In this document: piece after piece, positions 25,216-33,622 of the stretch | Numbering within the stretch: the stretch's first letter is position 1 | How the letters are laid out: each line of letters opens with the position of its first letter | Assembly: GCA_036563245.1 (NCBI GenBank) | Contig: DATCMU010000014.1 | Span: forward strand, 16,610-80,609 | DNA: 64,000 nt | Reading direction: 5' to 3' | From: DATCMU01 sp036563245 | Lineage (GTDB): Bacteria; Pseudomonadota; Alphaproteobacteria; Rhizobiales; Devosiaceae | Program-made: the position numbers and the translations under genes | Notes under the pieces: model-generated | Told to the model about the DNA's origin: nothing | What the model saw: only the letters and a program-made list of their open reading frames with translations | The model's database searches: none

Positions 25216-27960
25216 ATGATCGACAAGACCTACGAACCGGGCGCCGTCGAAGGACGGATCTATCAGACATGGCTCGATGCGGACGCCTTCAGGGCCGGTG
25301 CTGGCGCCAATCCGGGCGCCGAAACCTTCTCGATCGTCATTCCGCCACCCAACGTGACCGGCTCGCTGCATATCGGGCACGCGCTGAACAACACGATCCA
25401 GGACATCCTGATCCGTTTCGAGCGCATGCGCGGCAAGGACGTCCTTTGGCAACCGGGGATGGACCACGCCGGAATCGCCACCCAGATGGTCGTCGAGCGG
25501 CAATTGATGGAAAACCAGTTGCCCTCGCGCCGTGACATGGGGCGCGAGGCCTTCGTGGCGCGCGTCTGGGAATGGAAAGAGGAAAGCGGCGGCACCATTC
25601 TCAATCAGCTAAGGCGGCTGGGCGCGTCATGCGACTGGTCGCGCGCCCGCTTCACCATGGGTGAAAAGGGCGCTGCCGAGGACCAGATGATGCGGGCCGT
25701 CGTCAAGGTCTTCGTCGATCTCTACAAGAAGGGGCTGATCTATCGCGACAAGCGCCTGGTCAACTGGGATCCGAAGCTGCTGACGGCGATTTCGGATCTG
25801 GAGGTGGAGCAGCGCGAACTCGACGGCAATCTCTGGCACTTCCGCTATCCGATAGACGGGCGAAAGTTCGATCCCGAGGACAAGTCCAGTTACATCGTGG
25901 TAGCCACGACCCGGCCGGAAACGATGCTGGGGGATACCGGCGTTGCGGTGAACCCGGAGGACGAGCGGTATCGGAGCATTGTCGGGCAGCATGTGGTGTT
26001 GCCCATCGTAGGGCGTCGCATTCCGATCGTCGCTGATGACTATGCGGATCCCGAAGCCGGTTCGGGTGCGGTCAAGATCACTCCCGCGCACGATTTCAAT
26101 GACTTCGAAGTGGGCAGCCGACACGAATTGCGCCGGATCAACGTGATGCACTCCGATGCATCGATCTGGCTCAAGGACAATGACGATTTCCGGGAGGGAC
26201 TTGAACCTTCCGGTGCGGTTCAGGCGATCTGGGATGGCCTTGACGGGCTTGACCGCTTCGTCGCCCGCAAGCGGATCGTGGAATTGATGGAGGAGGGCGG
26301 CTATCTCGAAAAGATCGAGCCCCATCGCCACAGCGTGCCACATGGCGACCGTGGCGGCGTTCCCATCGAACCCTATCTGACGGACCAGTGGTACGTGAAC
26401 GCCCCCGAGCTCGCCAAGCCTGCGCTGGCTTCGGTGCGTGAAGGCCGCACCAGCTTCGTGCCGAAAAACTGGGAGAATACCTATTTTCACTGGATGGAGA
26501 ACATCCAGCCCTGGTGTGTTTCCCGCCAACTCTGGTGGGGGCATCAGATCCCGGCATGGTATGGGCCGGACCATGCCGTTTTCGTGGAAGAGACCGAGGC
26601 TGAAGCGCAGGCGGCGGCGCGGGCACACTATGGCCAGGACGTGGAGCTGGTGCGCGAGGAAGATGTGCTCGACACCTGGTTCTCGTCCGCGCTCTGGCCG
26701 TTTTCGACCATGGGTTGGCCGGACCAGACAGAGGCGCTTCGCAAATACTATCCCGGCAGCGTGCTGGTCACCGGCTTCGACATTATCTTCTTCTGGGTTG
26801 CGCGGATGATGATGGCCGCGCTTGAATTCACCGGAACCGAGCCCTTCCACACTGTTTATGTCCATGCACTGGTCCGGGACGAGAAGGGCCAGAAGATGTC
26901 GAAGTCGAAGGGGAATGTCATCAACCCGCTCGAACTGGTCGACAACTACGGCGCCGACGCGACGCGATTCACGCTTGCCGCCATGGCGGCGCAGGGGCGC
27001 GATATCAAGCTGGCCATGTCCCGCGTGGAAGGCTACCGGAATTTCGTCACCAAGCTCTGGAACGCGGCGCGCTTCCTGGAGATGAACGAATGCGCGCGGG
27101 TCGAGGGATTCGACGCGGATGCGCTGACCCAGACGCTGAATCGCTGGATCGTGGGCGCGGCGGAGAAGGCGATCGCCGAGGTGACCCGCGGTATCGAGGA
27201 ATACAGGTTCAACGAGGCCGCCGGTGCGGCCTACGAGTTCGTGTGGCACCTGTTCTGCGACTGGTATGTGGAACTCGCAAAGCCGGTGCTCACAGGTGAC
27301 GATGCGATGGCCCGGGCGGAGACCCGCGCCACCGCGGCGCATGTCCTCGATCTGATCCTGAAGTTGTTGCACCCGTTCATGCCCTTTGTGACCGAGGAAT
27401 TGTGGGCGGAAACCGGCAAGAACGGTCCGAAGCGCGAAAACTTGCTCGTTCTGTCCGCCTGGCCGGATGCGTGCGGCTTCGCCGATCCCACAGCAGAATC
27501 CGAAATGCGCTGGCTGGTCGATGTGATTTCCGGCATCCGGTCGGTTCGGGCCGAGATGAACGTGCCTGCCGGGGCAAAGATCCCGCTGGTGGTGGTCGGC
27601 GCTTCGGACGAAACGACGGCCCGCATCGAAACGCACAGGCCGGCTATCGAGAGGCTTGCGCGCATCGAGACTGTTGCCCATGAGGCGGCGGTTCCGTCCG
27701 GTTCGGCGCAGATCGTGATCGCGGAAGCAATCTTCGCGCTGCCTTTGGCGGGCGTCATCGACCTGGAGGTCGAGAAGGCCCGTCTCGCCAAGGATATCGC
27801 CAAGCTCGACGACGAAGTCGCCAAGATCGACAAGAAGCTTTCGAACGCGCAATTCGTCGCCAAGGCGCCGGAAGAGGTGGTCGACGAGCAGAAAGCCAGG
27901 CGGGATGACGCGCTCGATCGACGCGGCCGCCTGAGCGAGGCACTGGCGCGCCTGAGCTGA
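25216..27960 (+). CDS. valS: Valyl-tRNA synthetase
   Basis: Class I synthetase charging tRNA-Val, with an editing domain that removes threonine. The 914-residue product has HIGH at 52-55 (SLHIGHALNNT), the CP1 editing domain, KMSKSKG near 561, an anticodon-binding domain and the usual C-terminal coiled coil (about 850-914). The start is ATG 25216, 128 bases after popZ. An 808-residue open frame on the opposite strand is a shadow. Confidence 0.98.
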   Translation: MIDKTYEPGAVEGRIYQTWLDADAFRAGAGANPGAETFSIVIPPPNVTGSLHIGHALNNTIQDILIRFERMRGKDVLWQPGMDHAGIATQMVVERQLMENQLPSRRDMGREAFVARVWEWKEESGGTILNQLRRLGASCDWSRARFTMGEKGAAEDQMMRAVVKVFVDLYKKGLIYRDKRLVNWDPKLLTAISDLEVEQRELDGNLWHFRYPIDGRKFDPEDKSSYIVVATTRPETMLGDTGVAVNPEDERYRSIVGQHVVLPIVGRRIPIVADDYADPEAGSGAVKITPAHDFNDFEVGSRHELRRINVMHSDASIWLKDNDDFREGLEPSGAVQAIWDGLDGLDRFVARKRIVELMEEGGYLEKIEPHRHSVPHGDRGGVPIEPYLTDQWYVNAPELAKPALASVREGRTSFVPKNWENTYFHWMENIQPWCVSRQLWWGHQIPAWYGPDHAVFVEETEAEAQAAARAHYGQDVELVREEDVLDTWFSSALWPFSTMGWPDQTEALRKYYPGSVLVTGFDIIFFWVARMMMAALEFTGTEPFHTVYVHALVRDEKGQKMSKSKGNVINPLELVDNYGADATRFTLAAMAAQGRDIKLAMSRVEGYRNFVTKLWNAARFLEMNECARVEGFDADALTQTLNRWIVGAAEKAIAEVTRGIEEYRFNEAAGAAYEFVWHLFCDWYVELAKPVLTGDDAMARAETRATAAHVLDLILKLLHPFMPFVTEELWAETGKNGPKRENLLVLSAWPDACGFADPTAESEMRWLVDVISGIRSVRAEMNVPAGAKIPLVVVGASDETTARIETHRPAIERLARIETVAHEAAVPSGSAQIVIAEAIFALPLAGVIDLEVEKARLAKDIAKLDDEVAKIDKKLSNAQFVAKAPEEVVDEQKARRDDALDRRGRLSEALARLS

Positions 27961-28303
27961 CCTGTCGTCGTCTGCGTCACATTTTTGCAACAGAGCCGGT
28001 AAAAGGCGTAGCCGGTTCGGTTGCTCACTGGATATCGACCCGCGAGCCGCCACAATCTCTCCCTAAACCGGTTCGAGAAGCGATGCCGGGCGGGTATTGA
28101 ACGAAGGGGGCGGTGGGGTCATCTCACCTTCCTTCGGCAAGCTGTCCAGCGAGGTCTCCATTTTGGTGGGGTTTGCCCGGAGCGATCGGGTTGAATCCGC
28201 GGGAGGGTTTTGATTTGAACGTCACGGTACCCGACAGGAATCCCCATTGCCGCGTCGCGCGTATTCGCGCCGCGTCGTGGGGTGTGCGTGCCGGAAGGAT
28301 TGC
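27961..28303. other. Intergenic region between valS and the ExoR-like gene
   Basis: 343 bases with no gene. The eight-base word CCGCGTCG occurs as a direct repeat around CGCGTATTCGCG near 28248-28275. A GGTTCGAG near 28064 recalls a tRNA T-loop, but no cloverleaf can be built. The promoter of the downstream gene should be here. Confidence 0.45.
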
Positions 28304-29230
28304 ATGCTGAGTTCCCATCGCCCGCAGCAATTGCCGTTTGTCTTACTGCTGAGTGCCCTGATGGGCGCGGTCGGCGTTTCCGGCGCATTTGCACAGACGG
28401 TGACGCTGCAGATCGTGGCGGGGCAGGCAAAGGTCAATGCGCCGGTTCCGCCTGAGGACATTCCGCTTGCCCCGGCAGGCGTTCCTCCCGCGCCGTCCGG
28501 CGCGACCGCGGGTATGGGCAGCGATGCAGCGCTCGCGCTGGCCAATACGCTCGACGGGGCGGCAGGTGGCGTTTCAAGCGCAGATCTGTTGGCCGCCCTG
28601 CAGGACGCCGCGGCGGCCGGTCAACCCGTAGCGCTCTGGCGTCTGGGCGTGATGTACGAAAACGGCGAGGGCGTGCAGAAGGACGACGTCAAGGCGTTCC
28701 AGTATTTTTCGCGCATTGCGAATGACCATGCCGACGCGCCGCCACGTTCGCTGGAAGCCGACGTGGTCGCGCAATCCTTCGTCAAGATGGGCGAGTATTA
28801 CGAGGAAGGACTGCCGGACGCCGGAATCAAGGCCGATGTCACGCACGCCCAGGCGCTGCTCCTGCACGCCGCCTCCTATTTCGGCGATGCCGAGGCGCAA
28901 TACCGTGTCGGCGAACTCTATTTGCAGAAGGACGGCCTGGATTACAATCCGCTGCAGAGCGCGCGCTGGTTTTCGCTCGCCGCGCGCAAGGGGCATCCCC
29001 TGGCACAGGCCCGATTGGGCGACATGCTGTTCAATGGCGACGGCATTGATCCGCAGCCGGTCGAAGGGCTGATGTGGCTGACCATCGCACAGCAGCGCAC
29101 CCAGGGAACGCCGGACGAGGGCTGGATCACCGAATTGCTCAACAAGGACATGTCGGTGGCGACGCCCGCGCAGCGCGAATCCGCGGTCAAGGCCGCCGAT
29201 CAGCTGGCGCCAATGTTCGCGGGTCTCTGA
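28304..29230 (+). CDS. exoR: Exported Sel1-repeat protein, ExoR-like
   Basis: Periplasmic protein of 308 residues from ATG 28304 (GGAAGGA upstream), with a signal peptide ending near GAFA-Q (about residue 31). Four or so Sel1/TPR-like repeats follow (ALWRLGVMYENGEGVQ, AQYRVGELYLQKDG, ARWFSLAARKGHPLAQARLGDMLFNGDG). The last repeats resemble rhizobial ExoR, which holds the ChvG/ExoS-ChvI two-component system inactive until it is degraded. The N-terminal 80 residues are Pro/Ala-rich and differ. It converges on xthA. The repeat class is certain; the ExoR role is probable. Confidence 0.72.
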   Translation: MLSSHRPQQLPFVLLLSALMGAVGVSGAFAQTVTLQIVAGQAKVNAPVPPEDIPLAPAGVPPAPSGATAGMGSDAALALANTLDGAAGGVSSADLLAALQDAAAAGQPVALWRLGVMYENGEGVQKDDVKAFQYFSRIANDHADAPPRSLEADVVAQSFVKMGEYYEEGLPDAGIKADVTHAQALLLHAASYFGDAEAQYRVGELYLQKDGLDYNPLQSARWFSLAARKGHPLAQARLGDMLFNGDGIDPQPVEGLMWLTIAQQRTQGTPDEGWITELLNKDMSVATPAQRESAVKAADQLAPMFAGL

Positions 29231-29260
29231 TCCGCTGCGGTCGCGCGGCGAAATTCTTGC

Positions 29261-30040
29261 CTAGAAAGTGAAGTCTCCCTCGACCGGAACGTGATCAGAG
29301 GGCTTGTCCCAGCCGCGCACATCGCGATGGACAGTCACGCCGTTCAGTCGATCTGCCGCCTGCGGCGATAGCAGAAGGTGATCGATCCTGATCCCGTTAT
29401 CCTTGCGCCAGGCCCCACTCTGGAAGTCCCAGAACGTATAGCAAGGCGCATCGGTGACCGCTCGAACGGCGTCGGTCAGGCCAAGGGCGGTGAGTTCGCG
29501 GAACCGCTCAAGGCTTTCCTCGCGGAACAGGGCGTCGCCCCACCAGGCCTTGGGATCGTGGCAATCCTGGGCAGAGGGGATGAGATTGAAGTCACCGAGA
29601 AGGATGAACGGCTCTTCCAGCGTCAGGCGCGCCCGCGTGAATGCGATCAGGCGTTCCATCCATTTCAGCTTGTAGGGAAACTTGTCGCTGTCGACCGGGT
29701 TGCCGTTTGGCAGGTAGATGTTGCACACGCGCACAACCCCGCTGGGCACGGAGAATACACCCTCGATCAGCCGCGCCTGCTCGTCGGAACTGTCGCCGGG
29801 CAAGCCCCGCGTCACCTCGTCGAACTTGAGGCGCGACAAGATGGCGACACCGTTGAAGCTCTTTTGCCCATGGGTTTCGACATTGTAGCCCAGCGCCTCG
29901 AAATCGCTGACCGGAAAACCCTCATCGACGGTCTTGATTTCCTGCAGGCAGGCAATGTCAGGCTTGTCGCGCTCGAGCCATTGCAGCACGACCGGCAGCC
30001 TCGCCTTGATACCGTTGATGTTCCAGGTCGCGATCTTCAT
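29261..30040 (-). CDS. xthA: Exodeoxyribonuclease III (AP endonuclease)
   Basis: Cuts DNA at abasic sites and removes 3' blocks in base excision repair. The 259-residue product shows the endonuclease/exonuclease/phosphatase-family signature: TWNINGIKAR, LQEIKT, NIYLPNGNP, LLGDFNLIP, and IDHLLLS plus SDHVPV at the end. It lies 84 bases downstream of erpA in the same direction and may be co-transcribed with it. Confidence 0.96.
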   Translation of the reverse strand: MKIATWNINGIKARLPVVLQWLERDKPDIACLQEIKTVDEGFPVSDFEALGYNVETHGQKSFNGVAILSRLKFDEVTRGLPGDSSDEQARLIEGVFSVPSGVVRVCNIYLPNGNPVDSDKFPYKLKWMERLIAFTRARLTLEEPFILLGDFNLIPSAQDCHDPKAWWGDALFREESLERFRELTALGLTDAVRAVTDAPCYTFWDFQSGAWRKDNGIRIDHLLLSPQAADRLNGVTVHRDVRGWDKPSDHVPVEGDFTF

Positions 30041-30124
30041 GTCCGGCTCCCGTTGCGCGTGAGCGGAACGTTAGACGCGCCCCGGCACTTGGGCAACTGC
30101 AAGCTCAGGCACAAAGGGGAGAGG

Positions 30125-30475
30125 TCAGACCGCGAAGCTGGTTCCGCATCCGCAACTGGCAACGGCGTTGGGGTTGTTGATCTGGAAGGACTGGCCGATC
30201 AAGTCGTCCACGAAGTCGATCTCGGCTCCGCCCATGAACTCCAGGCTGAGCGAATCGATCAGCACGACAGCGCCATTGCGTTCGAGCACCAGGTCGTCCG
30301 AACCGGGCACGTTCTCAACCACGTCGTATTCATACTGGAAACCCGAGCATCCCCCGCCGGCCACAGAAATGCGCAGGGCAGACGGGCTTGATTCCTTGGC
30401 CAGGATCCGTGAAATCCGGCGCGCGGCGCGGTCTGTCAATATCACGTCGTTTGATGCTACAGAGGCCGTGCTCAT
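30125..30475 (-). CDS. erpA: Iron-sulfur cluster insertion protein, A-type (ErpA-like)
   Basis: A-type carrier that receives Fe-S clusters and passes them to apo-proteins. The 116-residue product has the three conserved cysteines in GGGCSGFQY and SCGCG. I start at ATG 30475, with GGAGAACGG upstream; a frame extension of six residues is possible. It is divergent from dgt, with 79 bases between them. ErpA and IscA/SufA are hard to separate by sequence, but this gene is isolated from isc/suf genes, as ErpA usually is. Confidence 0.92.
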   Translation of the reverse strand: MSTASVASNDVILTDRAARRISRILAKESSPSALRISVAGGGCSGFQYEYDVVENVPGSDDLVLERNGAVVLIDSLSLEFMGGAEIDFVDDLIGQSFQINNPNAVASCGCGTSFAV

Positions 30476-30554
30476 GGTCCGTTCTCCGATCAAGCGGCCA
30501 TGTGCGCCGCTTCGGCGTAGAAAATAGGCGCCCGATCACGGATTTGGAAGGGTC

Positions 30555-31760
30555 ATGCCAGAATTTGATTTGCCGCTCGCACGCTATGCCTCCAATCCCG
30601 CGCAAACACGCGGACGATTGTTCCAGCCGGGGCCGAGTCCGACCCGTTCGGAGTTTCAGCGCGACCGGGACCGCATCATCCATTCGGCCGCCTTTCGTCG
30701 CTTGCAGCACAAGACGCAGGTCTTCCTGCATCATGAGGGCTACCACTTCCGGACCCGGCTCACCCACACGCTCGAGGTGAGCCAGATTGCGCGTTCGATT
30801 GCGCGCGCGCTCGGCCTGAACGAGGATCTCGCGGAGGCGGTTGCGCTGGCGCACGACCTGGGCCACACGCCATTCGGGCACGCGGGCGAACGGGTTCTGA
30901 ACGACAAGATGGCGCCCTGGGGCGGGTTCGATCACAACGTGCAGGCCATGCGGATCGTGACACAACTGGAGAACCGTTATGCCGAGCATGACGGGCTGAA
31001 CCTGACCTGGGAGGCGCTCGAGGGCATACTCAAGCACAATGGTCCGCTGATCGATGCCGATGGCCGGCCCGTGGGCAAATATGCCGAGGAAGGGCTGCCT
31101 GCCGGTGTCAACGACATTCCCGCCAGCGCCGACCTCCGTATCGATACCTGGCCAAGCCTTGAAGCGCAGGTGGCCGCGATCGCGGACGACATTGCCTATA
31201 ATGCGCATGATATCGATGACGCGGTGCGCGCCGGCCTGATTTCGCTGGAAGACATTCGTGACGTTGCGCTGGCGGGTCCGATTGCGGTCGAAGTGCTAGA
31301 GCGATGGCCCGATACGGAACCTAGCCGGCAGACGCACGAAGTCCAGCGGCGGCTGATCACCCGGACGATCGAGGACGTCATTGCCGAAAGCCGCCGCCGG
31401 CTTGCCGAAGTTGCCCCTCGGATCGTTGACGATGTGCGGGCGGCGGGGCGCGCGCTGATCGGCTTTTCCGGCGAGATCGAAGAGAGCGAGCATGAACTCA
31501 AGGCATTCATGTTCTCCCATGTCTATCGCAGCGAGCAGGTGATGGCGCCGGTACGAAAGAGCGAGCACCTGGTGGGTGCACTCTTCGACCACTATCTGGA
31601 AAAGGGCGGCTTGCCCTTGCGCTGGCAGATCGCGCTGGATGCCGCTGCCAATGAACGCGACCGTGCGCGGATCGTCAGCGATTTCGTGGCCGGAATGACC
31701 GACCCCTACGCCACCGACGAATACGAGCGGCTGTTTGACGCTCGCCCTGAATTCCGCTAA
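30555..31760 (+). CDS. dgt: Deoxyguanosinetriphosphate triphosphohydrolase-like protein
   Basis: HD-domain hydrolase releasing triphosphate from dNTPs, probably controlling nucleotide pools. The 401-residue product shows FRRLQHKTQV, then the HD metal motif: His in RLTHTLEVSQIAR and His-Asp in ALAHDLGHTPFGHAG. Type II dGTPases of this length often prefer several dNTPs. It lies 32 bases before argS, and dgt-argS-SPOR is a conserved alphaproteobacterial order. Confidence 0.95.
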   Translation: MPEFDLPLARYASNPAQTRGRLFQPGPSPTRSEFQRDRDRIIHSAAFRRLQHKTQVFLHHEGYHFRTRLTHTLEVSQIARSIARALGLNEDLAEAVALAHDLGHTPFGHAGERVLNDKMAPWGGFDHNVQAMRIVTQLENRYAEHDGLNLTWEALEGILKHNGPLIDADGRPVGKYAEEGLPAGVNDIPASADLRIDTWPSLEAQVAAIADDIAYNAHDIDDAVRAGLISLEDIRDVALAGPIAVEVLERWPDTEPSRQTHEVQRRLITRTIEDVIAESRRRLAEVAPRIVDDVRAAGRALIGFSGEIEESEHELKAFMFSHVYRSEQVMAPVRKSEHLVGALFDHYLEKGGLPLRWQIALDAAANERDRARIVSDFVAGMTDPYATDEYERLFDARPEFR

Positions 31761-31792
31761 CCGCATCGCGGTTCAGACACAGGATCCACATC

Positions 31793-33547
31793 ATGGACGT
31801 CTTTTCGCTGTTCGAGGCGCGGATTGTGACCGCGCTGCAGACGCTTTACCCGGCGCTGGCCGAGGATACCGGGCTTGTCGACAAGGTCACCGCCGAGCCG
31901 CCTCGCGACCCCGGGCACGGCGATCTGTCCACGAATGCGGCCATGGTCGTGGCGCGTCCGCTCGGCAAGGCGCCGCGCGAAGTCGCAACAGCACTTGCCG
32001 ACCATTTTTCGTCCGATGGCGACGTGGTGTCGGTGGAAGTTGCCGGGCCGGGCTTTCTCAACTTCCGGCTGGCGGACGGGACCTGGCTGGATGTTCTCAA
32101 GGCCATAGGTGAGCAGCGATCCGATTTCGGGCGCGCGGCCATCGGCCTGGGCGAAAAGGTCAATGTCGAGTTCGTCTCGGCAAATCCGACAGGGCCAATG
32201 CATGTGGGCCATACCCGTGGTGCCGTATATGGCGATGCGCTGGCCTCGCTGATGGAATTCTGCGGGTTTGACGTAACCCGCGAATATTACATCAACGACG
32301 CCGGGGCGCAGGTGGATGTGCTGGCCCGGTCGGCATATTTGCGCTACCGCGAGGCGCTTGGCGAACCGATCGGCGAAATTCCCAAGGGACTATACCCCGG
32401 CGATTATCTTGTTCCGGTAGGGCAGGCGCTGGCCGAGGAATTCGGCAACAGCCTCAGCGGGCATCCCGAGGAAGTCTGGATGCGGCCGGTCAAGCAACAC
32501 GTGCTGGCCGCAATGATGGACCTCATCCGCGGCGATCTGGCCAAGCTGCGCATCGAGCATGAGGTCTTCTTCTCCGAGCGCACCCTACATGGCCCCGGCG
32601 GCGATATCGAACAGACGCTGCAATGGCTGCGCGACGAGGGCCTTGTCTACCAGGGGCGCCTCGAGCCGCCCAAGGGCAAGGTACCCGACGAGTGGGAGGA
32701 CCGGGAGCAGACCCTGTTCCGCGCCACCGATTTCGGCGACGACGTCGACCGGCCACTGGTGAAGTCGGACGGTTCCTTCACCTATTTTGCCGCCGACATC
32801 GCATATCACCGCAACAAGGTGCTGCGGGGCTATACCCACCAGATTGACGTCCTTGGGGCCGACCACTCCGGCTATGTGAAGCGCTTGCAGGCTGCGGTTC
32901 GTGCGGTGTCGCAGGGCAAGGCTTCGGTCGACGTGCGGATCTGCCAATTGGTGCGGCTGTTGCGCGATGGCGAGCCGGTCAAGATGTCCAAGCGCTCGGG
33001 CGACCTGGTGACGCTGGCCGATGTCGTCGATGAAGTGGGCCCGGATGCCGTGCGTTTCATGCTCCTGTTCCGGCGCAACGATGCGCCGCTCGATTTCGAC
33101 TTCGCCCTGGTGAAGGAACAGACGAGGGACAACCCGGTCTTCTATGTGCAGTATGCGCACGCGCGCGCCTGCTCCGCATTCCGCACGGCGCAGCGCGAAT
33201 TGCCCGGCCACGACTGGTCGGAATCGGCGGTGTGGTCCGCCGAGGTGAGTCGGTATCTTGGGGCTGACGAGCTCGATCTTGTGCGTCGCCTCGCGCAGTG
33301 GCCACGCACGGTCACCCAGGCGGCCCGGGCGCATGAACCGCATCGCGTTGCGTTCTATCTGCATGAAACCGCAGCGCAATTCCACGCGCTCTGGTCGAGG
33401 GGCAATCAGGATGCATCGCTACGGTTTGTTAACCAGAGCGACCCGAAATTGACCGCTGCTCGACTCGCTCTCGTTGACGCGGTACGAATCGTGTTGGCGA
33501 GCGGACTGGGGATATTGGGGGTCAATGCGCCTGAGGAATTATCATAA
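31793..33547 (+). CDS. argS: Arginyl-tRNA synthetase
   Basis: Class I synthetase for tRNA-Arg, 584 residues. The ArgRS-specific N-terminal domain (about 1-115) is followed by the HIGH variant HVGH at 137-140, KMSKRSG near 399 and the DALR anticodon-binding domain at the C-terminus. The start is ATG 31793. It is followed 75 bases later by the SPOR gene in the same direction. Confidence 0.97.
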   Translation: MDVFSLFEARIVTALQTLYPALAEDTGLVDKVTAEPPRDPGHGDLSTNAAMVVARPLGKAPREVATALADHFSSDGDVVSVEVAGPGFLNFRLADGTWLDVLKAIGEQRSDFGRAAIGLGEKVNVEFVSANPTGPMHVGHTRGAVYGDALASLMEFCGFDVTREYYINDAGAQVDVLARSAYLRYREALGEPIGEIPKGLYPGDYLVPVGQALAEEFGNSLSGHPEEVWMRPVKQHVLAAMMDLIRGDLAKLRIEHEVFFSERTLHGPGGDIEQTLQWLRDEGLVYQGRLEPPKGKVPDEWEDREQTLFRATDFGDDVDRPLVKSDGSFTYFAADIAYHRNKVLRGYTHQIDVLGADHSGYVKRLQAAVRAVSQGKASVDVRICQLVRLLRDGEPVKMSKRSGDLVTLADVVDEVGPDAVRFMLLFRRNDAPLDFDFALVKEQTRDNPVFYVQYAHARACSAFRTAQRELPGHDWSESAVWSAEVSRYLGADELDLVRRLAQWPRTVTQAARAHEPHRVAFYLHETAAQFHALWSRGNQDASLRFVNQSDPKLTAARLALVDAVRIVLASGLGILGVNAPEELS

Positions 33548-33622
33548 TTCAGGCACATTGCTGTGAGACTGCCGGAGCCTAGGGATCCCGCTATCGGCAG
33601 TGAATATAAGGGGCGCTGGTGA

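Noticed and set aside
25627..28053. 808-residue minus-strand open frame opposite valS
   Set aside because: Shadow of valS; the sequence has the composition of reverse-complemented coding DNA.
28060..28090. GGTTCGAG resembling a tRNA T-loop
   Set aside because: No T-stem, acceptor stem or anticodon arm can be formed around it.
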